Assembly: GCA_951802425.1 (NCBI GenBank)
Contig: OX637797.1
Coordinates: 2,728,001 to 2,792,000, forward strand
Length of the DNA: 64,000 nt
Direction: 5' to 3'
From: Clavaria fumosa
Taxonomy: Eukaryota > Basidiomycota > Agaricomycetes > Agaricales > Clavariaceae
Of the stretch, positions 11,580 to 22,946 are shown one piece after another; position 1 is the stretch's first letter; each line of letters opens with the position of its first letter. The notes below the pieces were generated by a model that was given only the letters and a program-made list of their open reading frames with translations, had not been told where the DNA came from and searched no databases. Made by a program: the position numbers and the translations under genes.

Positions 11580-14290
11580 CATTCTCTGGCATACATGTGA
11601 GCTACTACTTGGAGGCCTATTGTTCACAATCCAACGAAATTTCGGTTCCTTGCGTTAACTCCACGTTGGAGCCTGAGACATTCGGGACAAGAGTTGTCGA
11701 TGTGGAGCACTGCGCGGCGGATGAGAATCACGCTGAACGGAGCCCGCAATTGCTCGTACCGTACTGTTGAGGAAACTGGCGGCTGAGTCCAGGGAGACGA
11801 AGTTCGTTCAGTGAACAAGTCATGGAAGCAAGAATCGATATGCTTACTACTGCCAACACGTCTGCGTGCATCTTGGAGGAACACAGTTCGGTGGATGAGC
11901 AGGACTAAACCTGCAAGTGGTGAAGTCACACTGGACCTGCGAATCTTCCAAAGGTTTGGCTGTGGGAAAAGACAAACTGCATACCTCAACGTCAGGCTGA
12001 AGACACATGGGTTCTTTTAAGCCCATTTACATGACAAGAAAGGCGAGCTGACCTCTCGGACAAGGTGACCACACCTACGCAAGCCATTGTGAGCGCCTTA
12101 GGAAGCGACGAAAAGCACGGGACTCACGTGTATATACTCTTGACCCTAGAGTGTGTGTAGCATGTCAGAATCGATTTCTGGTTTTCAAAAACAACTTCTT
12201 ACATGCGCCAGCAACACATATTGGCGGAAGAGTGGGAGACATCTGAGGAAGCAGCTGCGCAATTTATATCACGGCGTCTGTTCAGGACCATCGTAGACAC
12301 TCTGTGATAAGATGGTGCATTGTTACAACAGCACGATGACTCATGGCAGCGTATCCCTTGTTGGAATGCCCAATGGTCATATGAGAAAGCGCTTCAAGAC
12401 CTCGTGTGATCCGCAGGCTGACGCGGAGACATTGTGGGCGCCCTGCGGGCCGGATAATGTCCCACGTAAATCAATGCAAGATAACGTTATTATGTTCTTG
12501 ACTAGATGAGGGGATAATCGCGCACCGCTGTCTGACCGTCACTGACGGGCCTTGAATTGATACGTCCCAGCGGACTTGGGAGCTGGAGACATCGAAAGTC
12601 GTACTGCATCCTCTGACCACGGTGTATCTATATTAAAAAATCGATAGTGGGTCCAGGCAAGTACATCACGGTTGCATTCAAAGATTGGGCGCTGTGTGAT
12701 GCTTGGGCGCTGTGTAATGCGTGAAGGTTTGACACAATGGTAGTCAGTGATAGGCGCGTTAGAGAATTCCCAGTCGAGAATGATTTACCTTTCCCTGATC
12801 GTTGAACGCTGATCCCCTGGGTACCCACAAAACGAAATACCTGCCAAATGGGAAACACTCAAAATCGCGCCGAGGATCATTTGATTCGTTATTTTACATG
12901 GGCCATCAGTGGATCCCTCCAGATTGGGTGCACTCTTCCCCTTCAATTGTTAGTTGTTAGTTACCTGTGGACTCATGCGGGTCAGCGTGGCAGAGAACTG
13001 GCCTTCTTTGATACTGTGATTGGTGATGAACCTGTGCGTCGGGTGGCGGAGAAAGTGGTTCAATCTCACGAACAGAGCGAGAGATAAGTGGCCCGAATAC
13101 TTGCTATCCACTTTCGGACTCGCCATTTTAGCAGTGGGTGTCACTAGCAGTTTTCTCTGTCTTCCTCCTCTGAGTTGATTTGAACGGGGTTTTGCCTCTG
13201 AGTCGTATCTAGGCCACCTTTGTTAAAGTGTTACAGCAATTGGCATTTAGGCAATCCCACTGCCGATTAATTCGAGGTACCAACGGCGATCACCCTTTGC
13301 TGTTGTTCGAGTCGCAACTGAAGCCACATGGGACACGATCCTCGCATCCAAATGCAATACGACGCCGACCGTTTGGTTGTGTGTTTCCTGAACCACCATT
13401 ATAGCCTCGAATCAGCCATATGCTTTCCTTGTCACCAAGATAATTGTGGTTGCTGGCCATCACTCGGATTCAAGGTTTGATCAAAATTTGTCAATGTGAC
13501 GGCGCCACAGGTGCATGAGAGGCTAGGAACTCCCCCATGCCATACGGAAAGGCCATCTGCATCAATGCCTCCTCTGGAAAGGAAGTATCGTTGCAGGCAC
13601 CATGACAAGGCCCCACGGCGGCAAGAATGTTGTATGATGCCTGTCAAACAGACAACAGCAGTCCTGCAGCGAGTGCGTGAGCGAAGGCTGTAACTCATGA
13701 TAATGATCTCCTTCCCCGAACACCAAGAGATTCGACTCTGAGCGGACAGCATGCCTGGAGTATTCGCTTTGCTGCTCTCTGCCGGATGCACACGAGTGCT
13801 TCGACCTCATGCCCCAGCACTCGACGAGTCCTATTCTCCGGCGGTTTCACGTTCTTATGGCACGAGGACAGGAGAAAGCCACAAAAGGAACGTGTATAGG
13901 TCAGCTGGTACCTTTGGGACACACAAACTGCCATGCGCCCGACGCTGATTGGCCTGATTGTTCCTGCGCAGTTGGCATGCATGATGCTGAGTCTGTTGGC
14001 AACAAGCGATCCTGAATTCTCGACATAGTGTAGAAATGGGCTTAGCACATTTGAAGGCTCAGTTACAATCAAGCACAGAACTGAGACATCGACGACGTTG
14101 CTTTGATGCTTACATACGTAAGTGAGCGGTGCATCAAAGTCTCTAGGATCATTGATGAACGGTGTTGCAACGACGGCTTCTGCTTGTTCCGCACGAGGCG
14201 CTTCATCGACTGGGGGCATGCAGACACGGTGAGAAAGCATGCGGTCAGAAAGCGAGTATGCCTGGACGAGGGGCCGTCTGTGGATGTTCC
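11580..14290. other. Intergenic stretch without a supported gene
   Basis: About 2.7 kb. Several unlinked short open frames exist on both strands, the longest being a 181-codon minus-strand frame at 13,695-14,240, but none has a recognisable motif, good splice neighbours or a family-like start. I see no tRNA, LTR or terminal inverted repeat. It may hold UTRs of the two flanking genes or a decayed insertion. Confidence 0.5.
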
Positions 14291-17200
14291 CTACTGCATA
14301 GCCGGCTTCGTGCTGACGGGAGGACGAGGAGGTGGTCGCCTAGTGCTTTGCATTGGTGTGATAGGCGATTGCAGCGAGGCATGTGTCCAAAGCTCTTCGT
14401 CAGAGGTGGTAGGCGATGATGAGAGGGGAGAGTCGTCGAGTATATCGTCGAACGGGTTGATGGTTGACGATGATTGTAGGTTTTGGAGGGTCGCAACGGT
14501 AAGTACGCCATTTGGATGACCTATATGATCTCACTTGGTACGCGGAGACGGAAACGTTCAGGCTCGGCGCAACTGACCTGGTGTATCCCACCAAGCTGTA
14601 TCATCGGAGCTAGGAGGCGGCACTAGTGTGGGCGGCTGAGTCTATGCACACATGCCGATGTTGTGAGAAAGACTGACCGCCAAAAAGGTCCGAAGGAATA
14701 ACCATAGACGCCAATTTATTGTCCAATTTCTCGCCGGGTGCACTAGACTTGACGCTGTCTAACAACATTCTAGAGAGCACGGCTCGCTTCACCGGGTCCA
14801 CGATTCTTACGACAGCGCGGAGAATTGTAAATACTAGACGTCCGTCTGCGTCTGGCAATGCCTTACGAAGCAAGAGGGATGGCTCACTTGGTCTATGATC
14901 GGATCCCTTGAGCTCGGCACGAGAATAGGCAGATAATTCAAGGGCATCACCGCGGTAGAGTATGCGGTCTATAGCGTTGACGTCAGTGTGTATCAATGAG
15001 TGAAAACCAGCCTCTGACCCGTCCATGCAGGTATGCGCATCTTCTCGCTTGTGTCATAGTCGTCGGTCCCGACGTCGTATCGGTAGGTCGGTCGAAATTG
15101 AAGAGGGCCTTCTTTATATCCAACGAATGCCAATCCAGCGTCCATGACTTGCCTGAGCTGCAGGTGCCAATCATTCATCAATTCAAGACGGAGCCACCTA
15201 TCCTACCTGATCATGAGCAAATAGAAGGTCGAACTCGTCATCTGACACAAGCCCTCTAACAGTCTCGTTCTCAAGGTCAATGCGATAATTATTGTCAGCT
15301 AACCAGACCACATTCCTGTCGCATATTCGGGAGAAAATCCAAGGGCACGATTCAACAGATACGTACTCATGGCTTGCGATGTTCTTGCCCTTTAGGAAGT
15401 GCAGTCCTTCCACGATGGTGCGATAATCAGTGTTTCGCTCTTCAATATTGGCGTGACCAGCAGCGAGGTGGGCCGTCAGGAAGCAGAAGCTAGAATCATG
15501 GTACTCTAGTCGAATTGCCACTGCTCCTTTGTTCCCTGATATCCCCCTAAGACCTGTCTGATAAATAGTTCACGGTCGGTGTATTCGTTAGTTGCGGAAA
15601 CTCACTTTTAGTGTTGTCGCTTCTACGTTTCGGATAATGCCTGTCAGCTCTGCTTTGACTAGTAGCACTAATGCAGTTCCGACGAGCTAATGCATAATTA
15701 TCAACGATATCGCCTCAAACGTGTGCATCTCGATCTGACCTGCTCGCTGCGTAGAAGCACATAGTCGCACTTTTTGTCTGGTCGTCTATCGAGTGCCTCC
15801 AGGATGCGTGCTTCCCAAATTTGCCTGAACAGTGAATAGGTCCGTGAGGACTCCGAAGAACATGCACTATGTCAACGAACCGCTTTTCCGGATCTGTTTG
15901 CACAATCTGCTGCGCAGTAAGGGGAACAATTTCCTGGAACCCGAGGACAAACATATCCGGGCTGGAAATATGTGAGTACTGGTCAAGACTGGGCTATTTA
16001 CTGACTCGTTAACGTCTGCCATGAATTGCGGTCAGGGCATCATTTATTCAACCAGCAGTCATCACTAACCTTTTCGTGGATAAAGCCAGGGCAATAGGGC
16101 CTCGGATGGGGCCTGGCAGAAAAGTTTGATGAGAAGGCTGCTCTAAATGTTTATCACAGACAAACTTACCCGGCCGCTCACATTCCATGTTCCAACGAAG
16201 ACGGTACTTTCTTTGGTGCTTGAGTACTCTGCCGATCTTGAGTAATGTATCAGGCTAAGAGCATAGATCCACTAAATTGCCACGGCTACTTGCCTTCGTT
16301 CAAGCGCAGTGCGAACAGCATCATGTATTGGGTTGAATATCGTAACAGGTCGTTGACTATTCATATTGCCCTGCGCGAATTCTTCCTCAGAGAGCGTAGC
16401 AAAGACGCAAGACGCAACCTACGAGGAACAAGTCGATGGCAGTTTGTTTCCCTTTATCCTGGAAATTGTTGATATACGCTCTCGACACACTCTTTGTTGC
16501 GTCAGAGAGGACTCCTAAATACGAATCATTAGCGTTGGTGTTTTGGGATGTGTGAAGATAGACGTGCCTGCAAAAGTGCGCTTTCCACTTCTTGTAAAGC
16601 TGGTATTGAGTGCACCCGTGCCGGCATAAATCTTACTGAGGGCGTCGCCGTTCTCCGCCCACAATTCTCGATGCTTTGACCATAGTGTAGGGGACTGTAT
16701 CCATTCTCTGTGAGCGAGGAGGAGATATTGCTCCAGAGTTGTGCGGGAGAGTATATCCTGAACGAAATTGGTGCGGTCCAAACTGGGATAATACAATGTT
16801 GGGGTGCGAGGAGATGCAGAACAATAAAGACATACCAGTCCAAACAGTTTGTCCGGAAGACGCCTTTTTGCTGGGTGATAATCTCCTCCGATGCTGTATC
16901 AATCATTGTGAACCCAAACTGATCTACATTTCTGACAATACTGTCCAACCGTCTTAAAGCAATCGATCACTTTCAGCGAGGGGAGAAAAGAAGACCGAGG
17001 CTAACGCAGTAGTACCTTAGATCGTGGAAGACACTTTCATGGCCACCGATGCGCACCACGTTGTGGAAATCGAAGTTCACAATGCCAAGGTCATCGCCCA
17101 ATACGCTCTTCGCGATCTGGAGGTGGCGCGTATAAGCAGCTGTGAGGCTCGCTTCATTCTCCTTCGAGCCGAGGAGATTGATGGCGTGAACAGGACCGTA

Positions 17201-18515
17201 TTCTTCCATCAGCTGTGCGAAATGACGCTCAAATGCTGGCTGAGAGGCGTGGGGGCGCGTGATTTGTATACGCTGTCCAAACGTTTGCAACCCTTGCTGT
17301 TCCCAGAACACTGATCCGGAATGGGTTAAAAGGCGGTATGTTTTGCGTCAAATCCGAGATACATACATGGAACGCTTCCGCGAACTTGAACGTAGCTTAC
17401 AATATGCTGATCGGTGCTGAAGACGGTCTCCGTCTACGCAATAACAAAGTAAACGAGGAATCATTGAAAACGAAATGCATTTGGCAAAGACTAGACGTAC
17501 TTCAACAAAATTGGCACAATTGCCGTCGTCATCGACTCCCCGAGTGTTGAACCGTGTTCCGGCGCGCTTCCATCCAAGGCGTGAGATTAGCGACAACGTC
17601 GCGACGGTCGGCGCGCCATTGGTAGGAGGAGCCGGGAGACCCATCGAAGATATGCCGACATAACCCTGTATCGCCAGTATCTGCACACCACGTCAGCCGA
17701 CCAACTCACCGAGATGGTGAAAGAGACACGCTCGACACGTACAATGAACTGACATCGGTCGAGGTCTACTCGCTCAAGGACGTCAAGTCGCTCTCGGAAG
17801 TCCAGCAGGCTGCGTACGATGTACTCGTTCCATACAAACCGCTCTTCGAACGTGGCAAGGTCTGCCGCCCCGTGATCGCCTCTGGCGACACGCACGGACA
17901 GTCGAGAAGAAAGGTCCCAATGAGGCTCCAGAGCATAGTAGAAACTGCCTGAACCCAATATCTTGGTCAATGGCAGACAAGGGTGATCGAATATTTGAGG
18001 TTGCGGAGCCATTCTATTGAAAGCGTCTCTGGCAGCATCGTCTGGAAACGCAGGGCTCGGCAGTGAATCCGAGGGTAATGGAAGGTCCCACGTCGAAGAA
18101 GTGAGACAGAAGAAAGCGGCTTCGTGAATTCTCGCTACAGATTCTTTTCTTGGGAAAGAATCCTGCCTTGTACCCAGAGGCAAGGTGTCTTCTACTTTTG
18201 TGGCAGAGGTGACGACTGCCAGGAAGATATCTTATGCAGGGAATGGTAAACGGCAAAGAAGATGGAACGAGGCTCTAAGTATGCACCATTGTCAATAGAG
18301 ATCAGCCCGAGACAACCTTTGACGACTCTGCTCGTGAGCCTGGTGAAATTTGAGAGGTCCACATCGTCCTTGTGCAGAAACTCGACAACGACCTGCGCCG
18401 AGTTTTCTATAGCAGCACGAAATACGAGAGCTCTAGGTGGTCTGCCCAACTTATGGTCATGGGAGCCAGTGATCAGGTAGAGTACCCGTGGGCTGTTTGA
18501 AAGGTATAAGTGCAT
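14291..18515 (-). CDS. Synaptojanin-like phosphoinositide phosphatase (Sac1 + 5-phosphatase)
   Basis: A multi-exon minus-strand gene starting [12 protein letters not shown] at 18,515. Domains in order: a Sac1 domain, with [26 protein letters not shown] and the catalytic CX5R motif CLDCLDRTN formed across an intron near 16,800-16,850; then an inositol polyphosphate 5-phosphatase domain with [33 protein letters not shown], the substrate strand [17 protein letters not shown] and IPAWTDRILYRG. The tail, after [15 protein letters not shown], carries an EH-domain ligand NPF (INPFDDI) and a proline-rich SH3-type segment RRPPPRPP before the TAG at 14,291. Known: yeast Inp51-53 and animal synaptojanin remove PI(4,5)P2 and PI4P during endocytosis and TGN-endosome traffic. 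Both catalytic centres look intact. Exact exon list not fully resolved. Confidence 0.93.
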
Positions 18516-18646
18516 ACCGCAAGGCGCGATGTGGCAATGGAGCGTGCTGTCGAACTTCAACTCGCATGCGCGTATAGTGTATTATTTTATGGTGACGTGT
18601 AATCTACGCTGTACAATGTTTTAAGAATCAGAGATACAGTTCACGG

Positions 18647-19692
18647 TTAATCGTCTCTGGTCGATGGACTCAAGGACCTTTGCGACCCCGACTCAGTCTC
18701 ATCCGTCCCGCCCGAGGTCACCCTTCGCTGGATCTGGGATCTAGCGTGTTTTGGCGGCGAGTTGAGCTGAAAACCGGGTCCTCTGGAGAAGGTCGGAGAA
18801 AACGAAGTCTGGGGTAATGTTGTAGAGAGATTTAGCGGGGACGACGGAGTGACGGGGGACACCGGACGGCGATTCAGCGGTGTTCGAGGCGCGATTATGC
18901 CCTCCGAGTTTCGTCGATACGCCTTTGGGCGTAGACGGGGCAAGATATCAGGCATGTAGTCGAAGAAGCTCTTGAACAGGGATGCGCGGGATCCAGCGCT
19001 GGGATAGTGGGCTAGTCCAAAGAATTCAGTCAAATGAGCAGTCGTAGTAACCAATGATATTTTCACCAGAGGTAGGGAGTGCATGATCGTTGGCACTGAG
19101 GCTGAGGAACAGGAATAGTGGCGCCAGCCACACGCAGATGGCAAAAAACGTTGTTACGTCCGCGAAGGTATAAGAAGGACGCTTTGGAAGACGTGTATCA
19201 TACAACCTGTGGCTGTAGCGCGTTTCCTGAGCGATCCGAGAGAAGTGGAAGAACCAAAGGAAATGGTCGACGATGACGAGTAGACAAGAGCTAATGAAGG
19301 TTACGGATGACAGGGATATGAGAGGCCAAGTGCTCGAAAAATTTTGAAGATACACGAGGTGACACAAGACGGAGAAGGAGACGTGGAGGAAGGGAAGGGT
19401 GTCGGTGAAGAATAATATGCCATGAAGTAGGACGATAATCTGAAGAAAGGGGTCGGCGGAGAGCGAGGGTTCAAGACAAAGTGAACTGACATAGATTCCC
19501 CTTTGACCGATTATTTTGGAAGTGCGTGAATTCTCTTCAATAAGGTCTGAGATGTAGAGCAGACCGCTTGCTAGGGAGAGCGTAACAAATGCACCGGCAG
19601 CCAGAAGAGCTACATAACTGTTATATGTGGTCAGCGGAGAGCGCAAAACTTAAGAGCGAGACAGCGCACCTGAGCACATGCAACAGCGGCAT
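18647..19692 (-). CDS. SVP26: Svp26/Tex261 family ER-Golgi cargo receptor
   Basis: Four exons on the minus strand (19692-19670, 19617-19491, 19439-19067, 19011-18647) give 295 aa. The first exon is 23 nt and supplies MPLLHVLS; the acceptor at 19,618 restores SYVALLAAGAFVTLSLASG. Family signatures are GLLYISDLIEENS, GQRGIY, CHLVYLQNFSSTWP, DHFLWFFHFSRIAQE and FFAICVWLAPLFLFLSLSAND. About four membrane segments are visible. Known: Svp26 exports type II glycosyltransferases from the ER in COPII vesicles. The final exon adds a roughly 120-residue Ser/Pro-rich cytosolic tail that is longer than in yeast. The donor of the last intron (GTGAAA) is weak, so the tail could be alternatively spliced. It is divergent from DID2, with only 144 bp between start codons. 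Confidence 0.93.
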
Positions 19693-19836
19693 AACTATTC
19701 AACGACGAATATTCAACGCTGGAAGCCTTGCTCCAAGGCCAGAGTCGCGGGGAGGGGCCAAGTCGCACCTGGTCACGTGACTGTGAGCTCAGCGATGGCA
19801 TTGGCAGTGCAGACTCAGTACTTCAGCTGGACGATC

Positions 19837-20657
19837 ATGAGCAACCTAGAGAGTGAGTGCAATGTCATTGTCAAGCTTTCCAACCATTATCTGAAACGGA
19901 TCAGAGACTTTATTCCAGCTTAAAGTTTGTAGCGTTTTACGCATCTCTGTCAACGTTTGGTCATTTTTTACGATTACCGTCAGTTCACAGCAAAGACATT
20001 GAGCCGTCAAGCTAAGAAGGCACAGAAAGATGAAAACGCCGAGAAGCTGCGGCTGAAGAAGGTGTGCTCCGTCTCTTCCATACCGGACTAATTACTGACT
20101 TGCTCGACAGGCCCTTCAGCAAGGTAACCACGACGGTGCCCGAATATACGCATCGAATGCCATTCGCAAGAAGAGCGAAGCCTTGAACCTGCTTCGGCTC
20201 TCTAGTCGTATAGACGCAGTGGCTAGTCGAGTTGAGACGGCTGTCACAATGCGGCAGGTCACCGGGAACATGACGAGTGTTGTAAGGGGAATGGACAAAG
20301 CCATGGATTCCATGAACCTTGAGCGGGTACAGGGAAAGCTCGTTTACTCTGGTCGAGGTTCTCACATGAAACTGCTTCTAGATTTCTCTCGTCATGGACA
20401 AGTTTGAGTCCCAATTTGCAGACCTAGAGGTCCAAACTTCGTACATGGAGGACGCCATGAACTCAACTACGGCAGTCTCAACGCCTCAAGACCAGATCGA
20501 TCAGCTCATGCGACAGACGGCTGAAGAGGCTAACATTGAACTCGAGCACGACCTTGCCACCAAAACCCCCGATGCTTTGCCAGATCTAGGTGTTCAAGTC
20601 AGAGAAGAGGATGGACAGCTGGCAGGAAGGCTGAAGGCGCTGAGGCCAACGTCGTAG
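19837..20657 (+). CDS. DID2: ESCRT-III-associated protein Did2/Vps46 (CHMP1)
   Basis: Five exons: 19837-19852 (16 nt), 19905-19924 (20 nt), 19984-20061, 20111-20326 and 20382-20657, totalling 201 aa. The two micro-exons join to give MSNLEKTLFQLKF, the expected CHMP1 N-terminus. The body is a helical Snf7 fold: [29 protein letters not shown], the [16 protein letters not shown] segment (here [12 protein letters not shown]) and [14 protein letters not shown]. The C-terminus ends in a MIM1-like amphipathic helix ([11 protein letters not shown]) that binds the Vps4 MIT domain in homologues. Known: Did2 regulates Vps4 and ESCRT-III disassembly during multivesicular body sorting. Length agrees with yeast (about 200 aa). 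Confidence 0.95.
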
Positions 20658-20841
20658 CGGAAGTCCATCTCATTTGAATTTCATGGACGAGTTGATTGTC
20701 TCTCGTGTACAAGTAGTACGGTACCCCCTGTAGATCTGGTAATAATGCTCTGTGCCGAAATATTCCTCGGGCCCGCGACTACCATTGCCACAGCATGGTA
20801 TTGACTCGTATTTGCACGCTTGACATCCTTGCCATCTCCCT

Positions 20842-22458
20842 ATGTCTGGCATCAATCCTGGCGATGAAGTACGTTGCATTGTCGTCGGATAGCGAGCGAG
20901 CTCACTGAAACCTATTCGTTTTTCAGAAACTCGTTTTCGAATCCTCCGAGGCCGTCTCGGTGATATCGACCTTTGATGACCTTGGCCTAAAGGAGGACCT
21001 CATTCGAGGTATCTATGCATACAGTGCGTATGAGTCTCTTATCGTGCGAGGTGATGTATAACACACTCCGCAGATTTTGAAAAGCCGTCCGCTATCCAGC
21101 AACGCGCAATTCTACCTATAACTCAAGGAAGGGATGTCATAGCCCAAGCCCAATCTGGCACTGGTAAAACCGCCACATTCTCGATAGCCATCCTCCAGTC
21201 TATCGACATCGCCGTACGAGAGACCCAAGCCCTCGTCCTTTCGCCGACGCGCGAACTGGCGACACAAATTCAGTCTGTCGTTCTTGCCCTGGGCGACTAC
21301 ATGAACGTGCAATGCCACGCATGCATTGGGGGTACCTCCATCGGTGAAGACATCCGTAAATTGGAATATGGCCAGCATGTCGTTTCCGGTACGCCAGGTC
21401 GCGTCTTTGACATGATCCGGAGACGGAGTCTCCGCACGCGAAACATCAAAATGCTCGTCCTGGACGAGGCAGACGAACTACTCAACAAAGGCTTCAAAGA
21501 TCAAATATACGACGTATACCGGTATCTGCCCCCTGCAACGCAAGTTGTCCTCTTGAGCGCTACACTCCCATACGATGTGCTTGAAATGACTACAAAATTC
21601 ATGACGGACCCCATCCGTATCCTTGTGAAACGTGACGAGTTGACTCTGGAAGGAATCAAGCAATTCTTCGTTGCCGTAGAAAAAGAAGACTGGAAATTTG
21701 ATACGCTATGTGATCTTTATGATACGCTCACCATCACTCAAGCTGTCATATTTTGCAATACAAGGCGCAAGGTCGGTCCTTCCCTTCTACGCTTTTGGAC
21801 CTGCCTCTGACATGAACGCAGGTCGACTGGCTGACAGAGAAGATGAGGGCGTCTAATTTCACGGTGTCTTCCATGCATGGAGAAATGGTCCAAAAAGAGC
21901 GAGACGCAATCATGGCAGAGTTCCGTGGGGGTACTTCGTGAGCGCTCACATATCGTTACCAATTCCGCACTGATTATGAGCAGCCGCGTCCTCATCACAA
22001 CGGATGTTTGGGCTCGTGGTATTGACGTGCAACAAGTCTCTCTCGTAATAAACTATGATTTACCTGCGTATGTATTATCCCTCGTCCTGACGACTTCCTT
22101 CTTATCACTCTTCTCATGCAGAAATCGTGAAAATTACATACATCGTATTGGTCGCTCAGGGCGATTCGGGCGCAAAGGTGTTGCTATCAATGTACGACTT
22201 GCCTTCCTAATGTTTCATGCTAGTCTCAAATCATTTTTGTGCGGCGATTTTCTATCTAGTTCGTGACCGTCGATGATGTGCGCATTCTTCGGGATATCGG
22301 TTCGTAAGCAACATTATTACTGATTTCTTAGCTCATTGCCTCTTCCAGAACAATTCTATGGCACCCAAATTGTGAATTTCATCATCTGCCGTGCCTGACA
22401 CAAGACTTACTGACTCTTCCAGGACGAGATGCCCGTCAATGCAGCGGAGCTTATTTAA
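20842..22458 (+). CDS. FAL1: DEAD-box RNA helicase, Fal1/eIF4A3 type
   Basis: Nine exons (20842-20868, 20927-21023, 21074-21771, 21822-21937, 21984-22067, 22122-22191, 22260-22299, 22349-22371, 22423-22458) give 396 aa, the size of the eIF4A subfamily. Motifs in order: Q motif near [21 protein letters not shown]; Ia PTRELATQ; Ib [58 protein letters not shown]. The start MSGINPGDE, the VSGTPGRV and DVWARGIDV variants and the ending [10 protein letters not shown] point to the eIF4A3/Fal1 branch rather than translation factor eIF4A. Known roles: exon-junction complex core and 18S rRNA processing. The start codon lies 184 bp after the DID2 stop. Confidence 0.95.
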
Positions 22459-22946
22459 AATTTATCCTTGTGCTCTATCATATTCAAGGGTGTTCGTGTG
22501 TATGTATCTTGTTCGCTCCGTGAATGTCAGTCATTCAGAAATATGTTAAAGTGCCCTTTACATGTGGTCTTGAATTTTAAAAGGCAATAAAGCATTCGTT
22601 AGAACAGTCGTGCTGCGGCGCTCTGGCCGAAGAAATTCCTGAGATCGTAGTATAAACCTGCAGTGAAATGTAAGGATTGTGACGGCTAGGGTATCGATCA
22701 TGTGCGTAATTATACGTGAAGATTGATGCAGACGTGCTTGAGTAAAATGCGACTAAAGGTTGTTGCGGTTGAATGAATAGGTCGTTATCGCCCGCGCGAA
22801 TATGAAGCGCGAAAACCGTCTGGTAATATGTCATGAAGACGTGAAGGCCTATTCGTGCGTTGTTTTTGACTGGTATCCGGCTTGACGTTGAACAGAGACC
22901 GAGTTGTCATGATCTTTCACCGAATCGTGGCAGATGACCTGCAGCA
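22459..22946. other. Convergent 3' intergenic region
   Basis: About 490 bp between the 3' ends of FAL1 (+) and the next gene (-). I see no coding signal or structured repeat; it probably holds both 3' UTRs. Confidence 0.6.

Noticed and set aside
13695..14240. 181-codon minus-strand open frame
   Set aside because: No recognisable motif, no supporting splice pattern and unlike neighbouring genes; probably chance in an intergenic region.
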